DNA of 64,000 nucleotides from Stutzerimonas frequens (GTDB lineage Bacteria; Pseudomonadota; Gammaproteobacteria; Pseudomonadales; Pseudomonadaceae), in NCBI RefSeq assembly GCF_024448335.1, contig NZ_JAMOHM010000006.1, positions 62,001 through 126,000 of the forward strand, written 5' to 3'. A program made the position numbers and the translations under genes. Below, in pieces: positions 1 through 7,378 of this stretch. A model generated the notes under the pieces. It had not been told where the DNA came from. It did no database searches and saw only the letters and a program-made list of their open reading frames with translations. Position 1 is the first letter of the stretch, and every line of letters begins with the position of its first letter.

Positions 1-2091
1 ACCGCGCTGGCCCTGCCGCGCATGGCCGGTGGGCGCAAGGTGGCGCCGCAGCTGCAGCGTATGAAAAGCGAAGACCTGCTGGCCACGGTGTTCCCCGATC
101 AGGTGGCCTGCCTGGAGAACATCGTCGGGGAGCGCGAAATTCCCGACCACCCGCTGGTGCGCCAGACCCTGGATGACTGCCTGCACGAGGCCATGGACAG
201 CGAGGGTTGGTTGGCGCTGCTGCGGCGCATGGAGCGGGGAGAGGTCGAGCTGCTGACACGTGACCTGCCGGCGCCGTCGCCACTGGCCATGGAAATCCTC
301 GGCGCGCGCCCGTACGCCTTTCTCGACGACGCCCCGTTGGAAGAGCGACGCACCCAGGCGGTGCTCGCCCGCCGTTGGCGCGATCCGGAATCGGCCGACG
401 ACCTTGGCGCGCTGGACCCCGAGGCGATAGCGGCGGTGGGGGCGGAGGCCTGGCCGGAAGCGCGCAACAGCGACGAGCTGCACGAGGCGCTGACGGCGCT
501 GGGCTGCATCGCCGAGGCCGAAGCGGCGGAGCAGCCGCACTGGCTGCAATGGCTCGACGAGCAGGCCCGCGCGGGGCGGGCGACGCGCCTGCAGGTGGCT
601 CACGACCGCGCGCTCTGGACCCCGCTGGAACGCCTGGCCTGGCTGCGCTCGATCTATCCGCAGGCGGCCTGCGAGCCGCGTCTGCCATTGCCGGCCGGCT
701 ATGACCAGCTGCTGGACGAAGAGGATGCGCTGGTGGAACTGATCCGCACCCGTCTGAGCGGTTTCGCGCCGCTGCCGGTGCCGCTGATCGCTAGACCGCT
801 GGCCCTGCCGGCCTCGGCGGTGGCGCTGGCGCTGACCCGCCTGGAGGCCCAGGGCTATGTGCTGCGCGGGCGCTTCAGCCCGGGAGCGAGCGAGGACGAG
901 TGGTGCGAGCGGCACCTGCTGGCGCGCATCCATCGCTACACGGTCAAGCGCCTGCGCCGCGAGATCGAGCCGGTGGAGCTTGCCGACTGCATGCGCTTTC
1001 TCGCCGACTGGCAACACCTGTCGGCGGGCACCCGCATGCAGGGGCGCGAGGCGTTGGGCACACTGGTCGAGCAGCTGGAAGGCTTCCAGGCGGCCGCGAC
1101 GGCCTGGGAAAGCGATTTGCTGCCGGCCCGTCTGAAGGATTACGGCAGCACCTGGCTGGATGAGCTGTGCCGCTCCGGTCGCATTGTCTGGACGCGGCTG
1201 TCCGGGCGTCTCAAGGCCAGCTGCGGGCCGGTACGCGGCACGCCGATCGTGCTGTTGCCGCGGCGCCAGCTCGGTGCCTGGCATGCATTGGCCAGCGATG
1301 CGCCCGCGCCGGAACTGTCATCGCGGGCGCAACGCGTGTTCGATTGCCTGCAGACCCATGGCGCGCTGTTCTTCGACGAACTGCAGCACGACGCCCATCT
1401 GCTGCGCAGCGAGCTGGAGGACGCCCTGGGCGAACTGGTGGCGGTCGGGCTGGTGAACGCCGACAGCTTCGCCGGCCTGCGTGCGCTGCTGACGCCGGCC
1501 AGCAAGCGCTCGCGCACTGCGCGGCGAACCCGCGGAGGCGCCTTCATCGGCGGCATGGCCGATGCGGGCCGCTGGGCGCTGGTGCGCAAACCCGCCGAGG
1601 CCGAGGAAGCGCCCGGCCGCTCCGGCTTTTCGGCTGAGGCGCTGGAGCATATTGCCCGCGTGCTGCTGCGCCGTTACGGCGTGGTGTTCTGGCGACTGCT
1701 GGCGCGCGAGGCGGACTGGCTGCCGCCCTGGCGCGGGCTGTTGCGGGTCTACCACCGGCTGGAAGCGCGCGGCGAGATCCGCGGCGGGCGTTTCGTCGCA
1801 GGCGTGGCAGGCGAGCAGTTCGCCTTGCCGGAAGCGCTGGCGCTGTTGCGCGAGGTGCGCAAGCGGCCGTTGGCGGGCGAGCTGCTGGCGGTCTCGGCGG
1901 TCGATCCGCTGAACCAGTTGGGTACGCTGTTACCCGGCAGCAAGGTGCCGGCGCTGCCGGGCAACCGCATCCTCTACCGCGATGGCGTGCCGCTGGCGGC
2001 GCTGGTGGCGGGCAAGCCGCAGTGGTTGCTCGAACTCGACGAGCCGGCGCAGCGCGAGGCCCTGCGCCGGCTGACCTCGACGGGGCGCTGA
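1..2091 (+). CDS. lhr: Lhr-family ATP-dependent helicase, 3' part only
   Basis: An open frame enters from the left edge and runs 696 codons to a TGA, so only the C-terminal part is present. The opening block (QRMKSEDLLATVFPDQ, then GEREIPDHPLV) is typical of the region behind the helicase core of Lhr-type superfamily 2 enzymes. The remainder would be the large C-terminal Lhr domain with winged-helix-like segments. Bacterial Lhr proteins are 3'-5' DNA/RNA helicases linked to repair, and the full protein is usually about 1400 residues or more, so roughly half is missing. The ATPase motifs lie outside the window. Codon use is uniform and there is no internal stop. The next gene converges with only 10 bp between stop codons. 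Confidence 0.85.
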   Translation, partial: TALALPRMAGGRKVAPQLQRMKSEDLLATVFPDQVACLENIVGEREIPDHPLVRQTLDDCLHEAMDSEGWLALLRRMERGEVELLTRDLPAPSPLAMEILGARPYAFLDDAPLEERRTQAVLARRWRDPESADDLGALDPEAIAAVGAEAWPEARNSDELHEALTALGCIAEAEAAEQPHWLQWLDEQARAGRATRLQVAHDRALWTPLERLAWLRSIYPQAACEPRLPLPAGYDQLLDEEDALVELIRTRLSGFAPLPVPLIARPLALPASAVALALTRLEAQGYVLRGRFSPGASEDEWCERHLLARIHRYTVKRLRREIEPVELADCMRFLADWQHLSAGTRMQGREALGTLVEQLEGFQAAATAWESDLLPARLKDYGSTWLDELCRSGRIVWTRLSGRLKASCGPVRGTPIVLLPRRQLGAWHALASDAPAPELSSRAQRVFDCLQTHGALFFDELQHDAHLLRSELEDALGELVAVGLVNADSFAGLRALLTPASKRSRTARRTRGGAFIGGMADAGRWALVRKPAEAEEAPGRSGFSAEALEHIARVLLRRYGVVFWRLLAREADWLPPWRGLLRVYHRLEARGEIRGGRFVAGVAGEQFALPEALALLREVRKRPLAGELLAVSAVDPLNQLGTLLPGSKVPALPGNRILYRDGVPLAALVAGKPQWLLELDEPAQREALRRLTSTGR

Positions 2092-2101
2092 GGCCCGGTC
2101 G

Positions 2102-2962
2102 TCAGCCGGCCTGGGCCAGGCACTTCAGACTGCCGAAGTCGCTCTGCAGCTGCGTCAGCCTGCCGCTCAGATGGTCGCGCTGGCTGTCGTCGGCGAGGCG
2201 ATGGAGGTCGGCCACCAATTCCAGACCGGCCTGTTCTGCGCGTTGCAGCGCGGCGCGGTCGTCTTCGTTCAGCAGCGCTTCTCGATCCTGCAAGAGCCGA
2301 GCGATACGCTGATCGAAATCGGCGCCGTGGCGCTGCTCGACGGCGGCCAGCAGCATCGTCTGCCATTGCTCGCGGTTGCGCAGCCAGCGGCTGTTCTGCT
2401 CGCTCAGTGTGTGCGCCCAGGCCAGCACGCGCTGGCGCTGCTGTGCGTTCAACGGGCCGAACCAGTACTGCAGGCGGTCCTGCATGCGCTCGGCGCGCTC
2501 GCGGATCTGCTGTTCCAGCGGCGGCTCGAGGTATTTCTCCCGGTGCTCGCGGCGGTTCTCGTCCAACGCTTCGCGCAGCTCCTCGACTTGCGCGTCGTTC
2601 AATGCTCGCAGCAGATCAGTGGCGGTCGGGGTGACCTCCACGGCGATGCTGTGCATGGCATCGCGTACGCCGCGGTAGTGCGGCTCCAGATCGCCCGGCT
2701 CGAATGGGCCGTCGGCACTGCTGTGCTCCAGCCGGTCGAGCCTGGCAAGGAGTTCCGGCAACTGGGTGCTGCAGTGCCAGGCCAGGTGCTCGCGTAGCCG
2801 TTGGCGCAGTTCGCGCTGTTGGGTGCGGTCCAGATCCAGATAGTCGTTGAGCGTCCAGGGAATCAGCGTGTCGAGGTTGCGATAGACCAGCGTGGCGCGA
2901 CTGCAGCCCGCCAGCAGCGTCGCGATCAGCAGCGTTAGCACAAGCAGTTGGGTGGTACGCAT
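2102..2962 (-). CDS. DUF6279-type lipoprotein
   Basis: The product is 286 residues with a lipoprotein signal peptide: MRTTQ, a hydrophobic stretch, then LLAGC with the lipidated Cys at residue 20. The rest is rich in Arg, Gln, Glu and Leu and looks helical, with patterns such as DLDRTQQRELRQRL, as in DUF6279 lipoproteins of pseudomonads, whose function is unknown. The frame stays open about 50 codons further upstream. I chose this ATG because GAGGAACCGAGG directly precedes it and the signal peptide begins here. It converges with lhr and probably has its own promoter in the 176 bp divergent gap. Confidence 0.75.
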   Translation of the reverse strand: MRTTQLLVLTLLIATLLAGCSRATLVYRNLDTLIPWTLNDYLDLDRTQQRELRQRLREHLAWHCSTQLPELLARLDRLEHSSADGPFEPGDLEPHYRGVRDAMHSIAVEVTPTATDLLRALNDAQVEELREALDENRREHREKYLEPPLEQQIRERAERMQDRLQYWFGPLNAQQRQRVLAWAHTLSEQNSRWLRNREQWQTMLLAAVEQRHGADFDQRIARLLQDREALLNEDDRAALQRAEQAGLELVADLHRLADDSQRDHLSGRLTQLQSDFGSLKCLAQAG

Positions 2963-3138
2963 CCTCGGTTCCTCGCGGTCGGCGCCTTTTCCGTAGAGCC
3001 AAGGCGCTGGCGGTGGTTCGATCGAAGGGGGATCTGCTTGCCGTGGGCGAGCAAAGTTGGCCATGCCGTGGTCTTCAGAATAAGCGCCCGCCGCGTAGCG
3101 CGCGGCGGTGGACATTCCTACAGCAGTGGAGAGCAGCC

Positions 3139-3327
3139 ATGAGCACTCAGATCAAGCATCTCAGCGGCGACGACGTACCCAAGGCCTGGCGGCCGACCTG
3201 GGCGGTGTGCTGGGTCGTGGAGCTGGACGGCACGATCATCGGTGGACCCTATGGCTCCGAGCAGGAAGCCCGTGCGGTGGCTGACGGCGAGCAGGAGCCA
3301 CGCATCTTGCAGACCCCTGCACCGTAA
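3139..3327 (+). CDS. Small hypothetical protein, 62 aa
   Basis: This 62-residue reading frame starts at an ATG preceded by GGAGAG. Its sequence is not low-complexity: WRPTWAVCWVVELDGTIIGGPYGSEQEARAVADGEQEP suggests a small mixed alpha/beta fold. There is no signal peptide or membrane segment. I do not recognise a family. It is transcribed divergently from the DUF6279 lipoprotein gene and converges with the lipoprotein gene at 3369-3917. The good ribosome-binding site and typical codon use make it likely to be real. Confidence 0.6.
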   Translation: MSTQIKHLSGDDVPKAWRPTWAVCWVVELDGTIIGGPYGSEQEARAVADGEQEPRILQTPAP

Positions 3328-3368
3328 GCGGCGCCGTCTGGAGCGGCGCAGCGAGTATCAATGACGGA

Positions 3369-3917
3369 TCAGCGGGCTTGCTCCAGGCAATGCTGCGGAC
3401 AGGGGGCCTGGTATTCGGCGGCAGGCGGCGGCGGGGCGACCAGCTGGTCGACCAGTTCCAGCGACTTTTCGAACGACGGGTAACCGCTGCGCGCGACATC
3501 AAGCTCGCCATAGGCCTGGCGGTAGCCCTCCGCCCTTTCCGGATCGGCTTCGGCGAGCAGGTAGGGTTCCTGATAGATCTTGTAGAGCAACGCCACCGCA
3601 TGTGGATGACCCTTGCGCTTGGCCTGCTCCAGCAGTTGCAGCACTTCGGACGGTTCCGGGCCCTGGCGGATCAGCAGCAGCGCCTGGTAGAACTCGGTTT
3701 CACCCCGCCGGTCGAGGCGCGCGCTGCGATCGAGCAGGGCCTGCGCCAGCTCGTAGCCATCCTCGTTGCCGACCGAGATCAGGATCTTCGCCTGCATCAG
3801 GTCGTTCTGGTAAAGCAGGCGCTCGGCTCGACAGCTATCGCTCCAGACGCGATCGCAGGACTGGCTGGCGCAGCCGCCGAGGGCCAAAAACAGGCCGAAC
3901 AGCAATGCCTTTTTCAT
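3369..3917 (-). CDS. Predicted lipoprotein, 182 aa
   Basis: The N-terminus MKKALLFGLFLALGGCASQ is a clear lipoprotein signal with the modified Cys at residue 16. The mature part is helical with several Cys near the start (SCDRVWSDSCRAE) and a tetratricopeptide/Sel1-like pattern, for example AQALLDRSARLDRRGETEFYQALLLI. A Pro-rich segment (APPPPAAEYQ) lies close to the C-terminus. The Sel1-like reading is only an impression from spacing. It probably sits in the outer membrane facing the periplasm. Function is unknown. Confidence 0.65.
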   Translation of the reverse strand: MKKALLFGLFLALGGCASQSCDRVWSDSCRAERLLYQNDLMQAKILISVGNEDGYELAQALLDRSARLDRRGETEFYQALLLIRQGPEPSEVLQLLEQAKRKGHPHAVALLYKIYQEPYLLAEADPERAEGYRQAYGELDVARSGYPSFEKSLELVDQLVAPPPPAAEYQAPCPQHCLEQAR

Positions 3918-3995
3918 GGCTGAATTGGTACTCCGTTCTCTTTTCGCCAGTATGCGGTGTGCCAGCTTCGATTCGCCAGTGGCGCTTACGTTCGC

Positions 3996-4766
3996 TCAGT
4001 ATCTGGGGCAGGGCGCGCTCATCTCGTGCAGGCCGTAGCGCCTGAGCAACTTGAGCCAGCGTGCGCTGTGGGGCAGGTCGGCAATCATCTGCTGCATGAA
4101 TTGTGTGGTTTCGGCGGGCAGGGTGGCAGTCATCAGCAGATGGCGATCGAAGACATAGAGCGGCTTGGGCGAGACGTACAGCTGGTCCGCCGATGTCTCG
4201 GTCAGGCTATAGAACAGGCGGGAAGAGCGTGGCATGAGCACCACATCGATGCGCCCGGAGAGGAGCTTGTTCAGGTTCTGCAGGTCGCTGTGCACGTCTT
4301 CGCGGCGGACCAGTCCCTTGTCGATGTCGGGCTGCAACTCGCGGTAGCGGTGACCGAGGATGCCGCCCAGACGCTTGCCGTGCAGCGAGCGTGGCCCATC
4401 GTAGTCGACCGGTGCGTCACGGCGGGAAACGAAATCCTGGATGTCGCAGAGCAGCGGAGGCGTCCAGCTGGCGCCGGTGGTCAGGTGCTCGGGAAAGAAT
4501 TCCGGTGTGGCCCAGAGCAGGATGCCTGGCTCGTTGGCGGCGAGCCGGGCGTCGAGGCGCTTGCGTGGCAGCTGACTCAGGCGAAACTCGAAACGATCCT
4601 GATTGCTCGGGTGTTCATTGAGCAGCTCTACCAGCGCTTCGGAGAGCCCGCGGCCCTGACCGGAAGCGAACGGAGGAGAGGGCTGGTACGCCCAGACGGC
4701 GACGGGCTCGGCTGCCAGTGCCGGAGCTAAAAAGCAGATCAACAGCCAGAGCAGAAGAGTCCGCAT
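3996..4766 (-). CDS. Orphan periplasmic solute-binding protein (family 3-like)
   Basis: The 256-residue product has a signal peptide (MRTLLLWLLICFLAPALAAE) followed by a two-lobe binding-protein sequence. It begins PVAVWAYQPSPPFASGQGRGLSEALVELLN, the usual first strand and helix of family 3 solute-binding proteins. The block DLQNLNKLLSGRIDVVLMPR matches the region where these proteins continue the second lobe. No permease or ATPase gene is nearby, so it is an orphan and may serve a sensor or a distant transporter. Ligand unknown. The frame extends 22 codons upstream, but this ATG starts the signal peptide and has AGGAT at suitable spacing. Confidence 0.7.
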   Translation of the reverse strand: MRTLLLWLLICFLAPALAAEPVAVWAYQPSPPFASGQGRGLSEALVELLNEHPSNQDRFEFRLSQLPRKRLDARLAANEPGILLWATPEFFPEHLTTGASWTPPLLCDIQDFVSRRDAPVDYDGPRSLHGKRLGGILGHRYRELQPDIDKGLVRREDVHSDLQNLNKLLSGRIDVVLMPRSSRLFYSLTETSADQLYVSPKPLYVFDRHLLMTATLPAETTQFMQQMIADLPHSARWLKLLRRYGLHEMSAPCPRY

Positions 4767-4894
4767 CACGATCCTGTGTTCGGGGGAGATGTCGTGGCGA
4801 TTTGCCGCGATACGCGGCAAAGACTGGTTCACAGTTGCCCGTTAGGCAAGTGCGCTCCGCCGACCGGCGCTGCGGGCCGGCTCGGGCCGAGGCG

Positions 4895-5620
4895 TCAGAA
4901 GCGTTCGTGCTCGCCGAGGAAGCGCCAGTGCCCCACCGGCAGCTTGGCCATCGACAGCCGGCCGATGCGGATGCGCTTGCTGGCGATGACGCGCAGGCCG
5001 ATGGCCTCGCAGAGCATGCGTACATCACCCGGCGCGGGCTCCTTGACCACCACGCGCAGGCGGCTCTCGCTCTGCCAGCTGACCTTGGCCTTGGGCAGGA
5101 TCTTGCCACGATGACCGATGCCCTTGGCCAGCAGCGCGAGGCCGCCTTCTTCGGCCTCGCCGGTGACTTCGACGATGTACTCCTGCTCCGGTTTGTCCCG
5201 TGCACCGGTCAACACACGGATCACTTCGCGCTGCTGAGTGAAGATCGCCAGGCCGCTGGCGTCATCATCCAGCGGCAGCAGATGGTGTTGCCGCAGCAGG
5301 TGACGTTGCAGTGGCTCGATGCGGTTGGGATCGTCCTGCCAGTGTTCGCCATCCAGCAGCACCTGGCGGATGCGTTCCGCCTCGGCTCCGATCGCCAGGC
5401 CGGCCGGCTTGTGCAGCAACAGGGTGACGGGGGCGACTTCGCGGGCAGTGGCACCTGCCTTCAGCTCGATGCGCTGTTCGGGCCCGACCTTGACGAAGGG
5501 CGCTTCGATCAGCTCGCCGTCGACGGTGACCCAGCCGCCCTCGATATACAGCTCGGCCTCGCGCCGGGAACAGCCGAATTGCTCGGCGACGCGTTTGGCA
5601 AGGCGCACGGGGTCGGTCAT
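4895..5620 (-). CDS. rRNA pseudouridine synthase, RsuA/RluB/E/F family
   Basis: The enzyme converts a uridine in ribosomal RNA to pseudouridine. An S4 RNA-binding domain covers about residues 1-60 (CSRREAELYIEGGWVTVDG). The catalytic domain follows from LLHKPAGL. The conserved catalytic Asp is read as D118 in LPLDDDASGL. The Arg that usually precedes Leu-Asp in this motif is replaced by Pro, which is slightly unusual. The C-terminal part (RMLCEAIGLRVIASKRIRIG) is typical of the family. Length, 241 residues, fits. Which site it modifies cannot be told from sequence alone; it most resembles RluF/RsuA-like proteins of pseudomonads. Confidence 0.8.
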   Translation of the reverse strand: MTDPVRLAKRVAEQFGCSRREAELYIEGGWVTVDGELIEAPFVKVGPEQRIELKAGATAREVAPVTLLLHKPAGLAIGAEAERIRQVLLDGEHWQDDPNRIEPLQRHLLRQHHLLPLDDDASGLAIFTQQREVIRVLTGARDKPEQEYIVEVTGEAEEGGLALLAKGIGHRGKILPKAKVSWQSESRLRVVVKEPAPGDVRMLCEAIGLRVIASKRIRIGRLSMAKLPVGHWRFLGEHERF

Positions 5621-5655
5621 GGGATGCTCGAAAGGATCAGGAGGGAGGCGGAACG

Positions 5656-5680
5656 CGGCGAGCCATGGAACGGCTCGCCG
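5656..5680 (-). terminator. Intercistronic hairpin, possible terminator
   Basis: A perfect 9-bp stem (CGGCGAGCC / GGCTCGCCG) with a 7-nt loop lies between the stop of the 59-residue gene and the pseudouridine synthase start. No clear U-tract follows, so it may be a weak terminator or an mRNA-processing or stabilising element. Confidence 0.4.
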
Positions 5681-5701
5681 AAAGCGGTTCGGATCAGTCG
5701 A

Positions 5702-5881
5702 TCACTTCTTGCTGATGGTGATCTGGCGGGACGGGCCTTGGGTCTGGCCGCTCACACCATTGGGGATGGTCTGGATTTCGCCGCCAGCCTTGAGAAAGGC
5801 TGCCATCTGTGCGGCAAGGGATTGGCTGGTTTCGGTAGCAGGTTCGGGCTTGCGCTTGGCGCTGGTGGTCTTGGTGGCCAT
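5702..5881 (-). CDS. Small basic protein, 59 aa, unknown
   Basis: The frame begins at ATG with AAGGA about 8 bases upstream. A TTG start six codons earlier is possible but has a poorer context. The product is short and polar with a Lys/Thr-rich N-terminus (MATKTTSAKRKPEPATE). A short conserved-looking core follows (SLAAQMAAFLKAGGEIQTI) and then NGVSGQTQGPSRQITISKK. It resembles a small uncharacterised protein family seen in pseudomonads. No membrane segment. Function unknown. Confidence 0.6.
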   Translation of the reverse strand: MATKTTSAKRKPEPATETSQSLAAQMAAFLKAGGEIQTIPNGVSGQTQGPSRQITISKK

Positions 5882-6061
5882 GGATCGCTTTTCCTTCAAT
5901 CAGTCGAACCGGGCATTATACAGATTTGATCAAATTTTGTTCAGCTTTTTACAGGTGGTCATTTCCTGAAGCGTTTTCGCAACGCTTGTCGCGCCGCGCT
6001 GGTCTTCAATAGAGCGTTGTGGCGCGGAGCTTGCCGCGTCAGGCCACTTGGGAGGAACGCC

Positions 6062-7210
6062 ATGCATCGTCACGTCATTCGCTCCGCGCTCTTCGGCGTC
6101 GGTTGTGCGTTTTCGCTCCAGCTCGTCGCCGAGCCGCAGGAATATCCCAGCGAGGCCGGCACGGTCAGGGTGAAAGAAATCATCACTGGTCTGGAGAACC
6201 CGTGGGGATTGGCCTTTCTGCCGGACGGCAAGCGGATGCTGGTGACCGAACGGCCGGGACATCTGCGTCTGGTCGATCTGGATGGCCATCTTTCCGAGCC
6301 GCTGGCCGGGGTGCCGGATGTATTCGCCCGCTCGCAGGGCGGCTTGCTGGACGTACGGTTGTCGCCGGACTTTCAGACCGACCGGCTGGTGTATCTCAGC
6401 TATGCCGAAGCCGGCGAACAGGGCATGGCCGGAACGGCCGTAGGGCGCGGTAGGCTCAGTGAGGATCTGTCCCGGCTGGAGAACTTCGAGGTGATCTTCC
6501 GCCAGCAGCCGAAGCTGTCCAGTGGTGTGCATTTCGGCTCGCGGCTGGTGTTCGATGGCGACGGCCATCTATTCGTCGCCCTGGGTGAGAACAATCAGCG
6601 CTCCACTGCGCAGGACCTCGACAAGCACCAGGGCAAGGTGGTGCGCATCCGGCCCGACGGCAGTGTGCCGCAGGACAACCCCTACGTCGGCCAGGATGGT
6701 GCGCGGCCGGAAATCTGGTCCTATGGCCACCGCAATCAGCAGGGCGCTGCACTCAACCCCTGGAGCGGAGTGCTCTGGACCCACGAGCACGGCCCGCGGG
6801 GCGGCGACGAGATCAACATTCCGCAAGCCGGCAAGAACTATGGCTGGCCGCTGGCGACCCATGGCATCAACTACAGCATGCTGCCGATCCCCGAAGCCAA
6901 GGGCAAAACCGTGCCGGGCACCGAGCCGCCGCATCACGTCTGGACGAAATCTCCCGGCGTCAGTGGCATGGCGTTCTATGACGCCGAGCGTTTCCCGGCC
7001 TGGCAGCACAGCCTGTTCATCGGTGCTCTGGTGGATCAGTCACTGATCCGTCTGCGCCTGGACGGCGATCGCATCGTCGGTGAGGAGCGTCTGCTCAAGG
7101 ACATGGGCTCGCGCATACGCGATGTCCGCGTCGGGCCGGATGGCTTTCTCTACCTGCTCACCGATGCCGGTAACGGCAAGCTGCTGCAGGTCGGGCTCGA
7201 ATCCCGCTGA
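6062..7210 (+). CDS. PQQ-dependent soluble aldose dehydrogenase (Asd/YliI type)
   Basis: The 382-residue protein starts at an ATG preceded by GGAGGA and carries a Sec signal peptide ending near LQLVAEP, so it is periplasmic. It matches the glucose/sorbosone dehydrogenase beta-propeller family: GLENPWGLAFLPDGKRMLVTER opens it. SSGVHFGSRLVFDGDGHLFVALGE holds the likely catalytic His (H157). PEIWSYGHRNQQGAALNP and THEHGPRGGDEIN follow. Such enzymes oxidise aldose sugars with bound PQQ and Ca2+. It lies 168 bp before gcd on the same strand, so two periplasmic PQQ sugar dehydrogenases sit together. No pqq biosynthesis genes are in the window. Confidence 0.85.
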   Translation: MHRHVIRSALFGVGCAFSLQLVAEPQEYPSEAGTVRVKEIITGLENPWGLAFLPDGKRMLVTERPGHLRLVDLDGHLSEPLAGVPDVFARSQGGLLDVRLSPDFQTDRLVYLSYAEAGEQGMAGTAVGRGRLSEDLSRLENFEVIFRQQPKLSSGVHFGSRLVFDGDGHLFVALGENNQRSTAQDLDKHQGKVVRIRPDGSVPQDNPYVGQDGARPEIWSYGHRNQQGAALNPWSGVLWTHEHGPRGGDEINIPQAGKNYGWPLATHGINYSMLPIPEAKGKTVPGTEPPHHVWTKSPGVSGMAFYDAERFPAWQHSLFIGALVDQSLIRLRLDGDRIVGEERLLKDMGSRIRDVRVGPDGFLYLLTDAGNGKLLQVGLESR

Positions 7211-7304
7211 CGTCTCTGATCGACATGGCCGCGGTGGCTGACCGCGGCCGATGCAGCGATCTTCGATCGGCACGGAGCATTCCCGCGCATTGCCTGTCCC
7301 ACTT

Positions 7305-7335
7305 TTCAGGCGGCCGCTGATGGCGGCCCCCTGAA
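7305..7335 (+). other. Hairpin between the two PQQ dehydrogenase genes
   Basis: Arms TTCAGGCGGCCGC and GCGGCCCCCTGAA pair over 13 positions with one mismatch around a 5-nt loop. No U-run follows. It may terminate, attenuate or stabilise transcripts between the upstream dehydrogenase gene and gcd. Confidence 0.4.
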
Positions 7336-7378
7336 CGGGGTTGTACGGGTTCGATAACAAGATCGAGGGAGAAATGCC

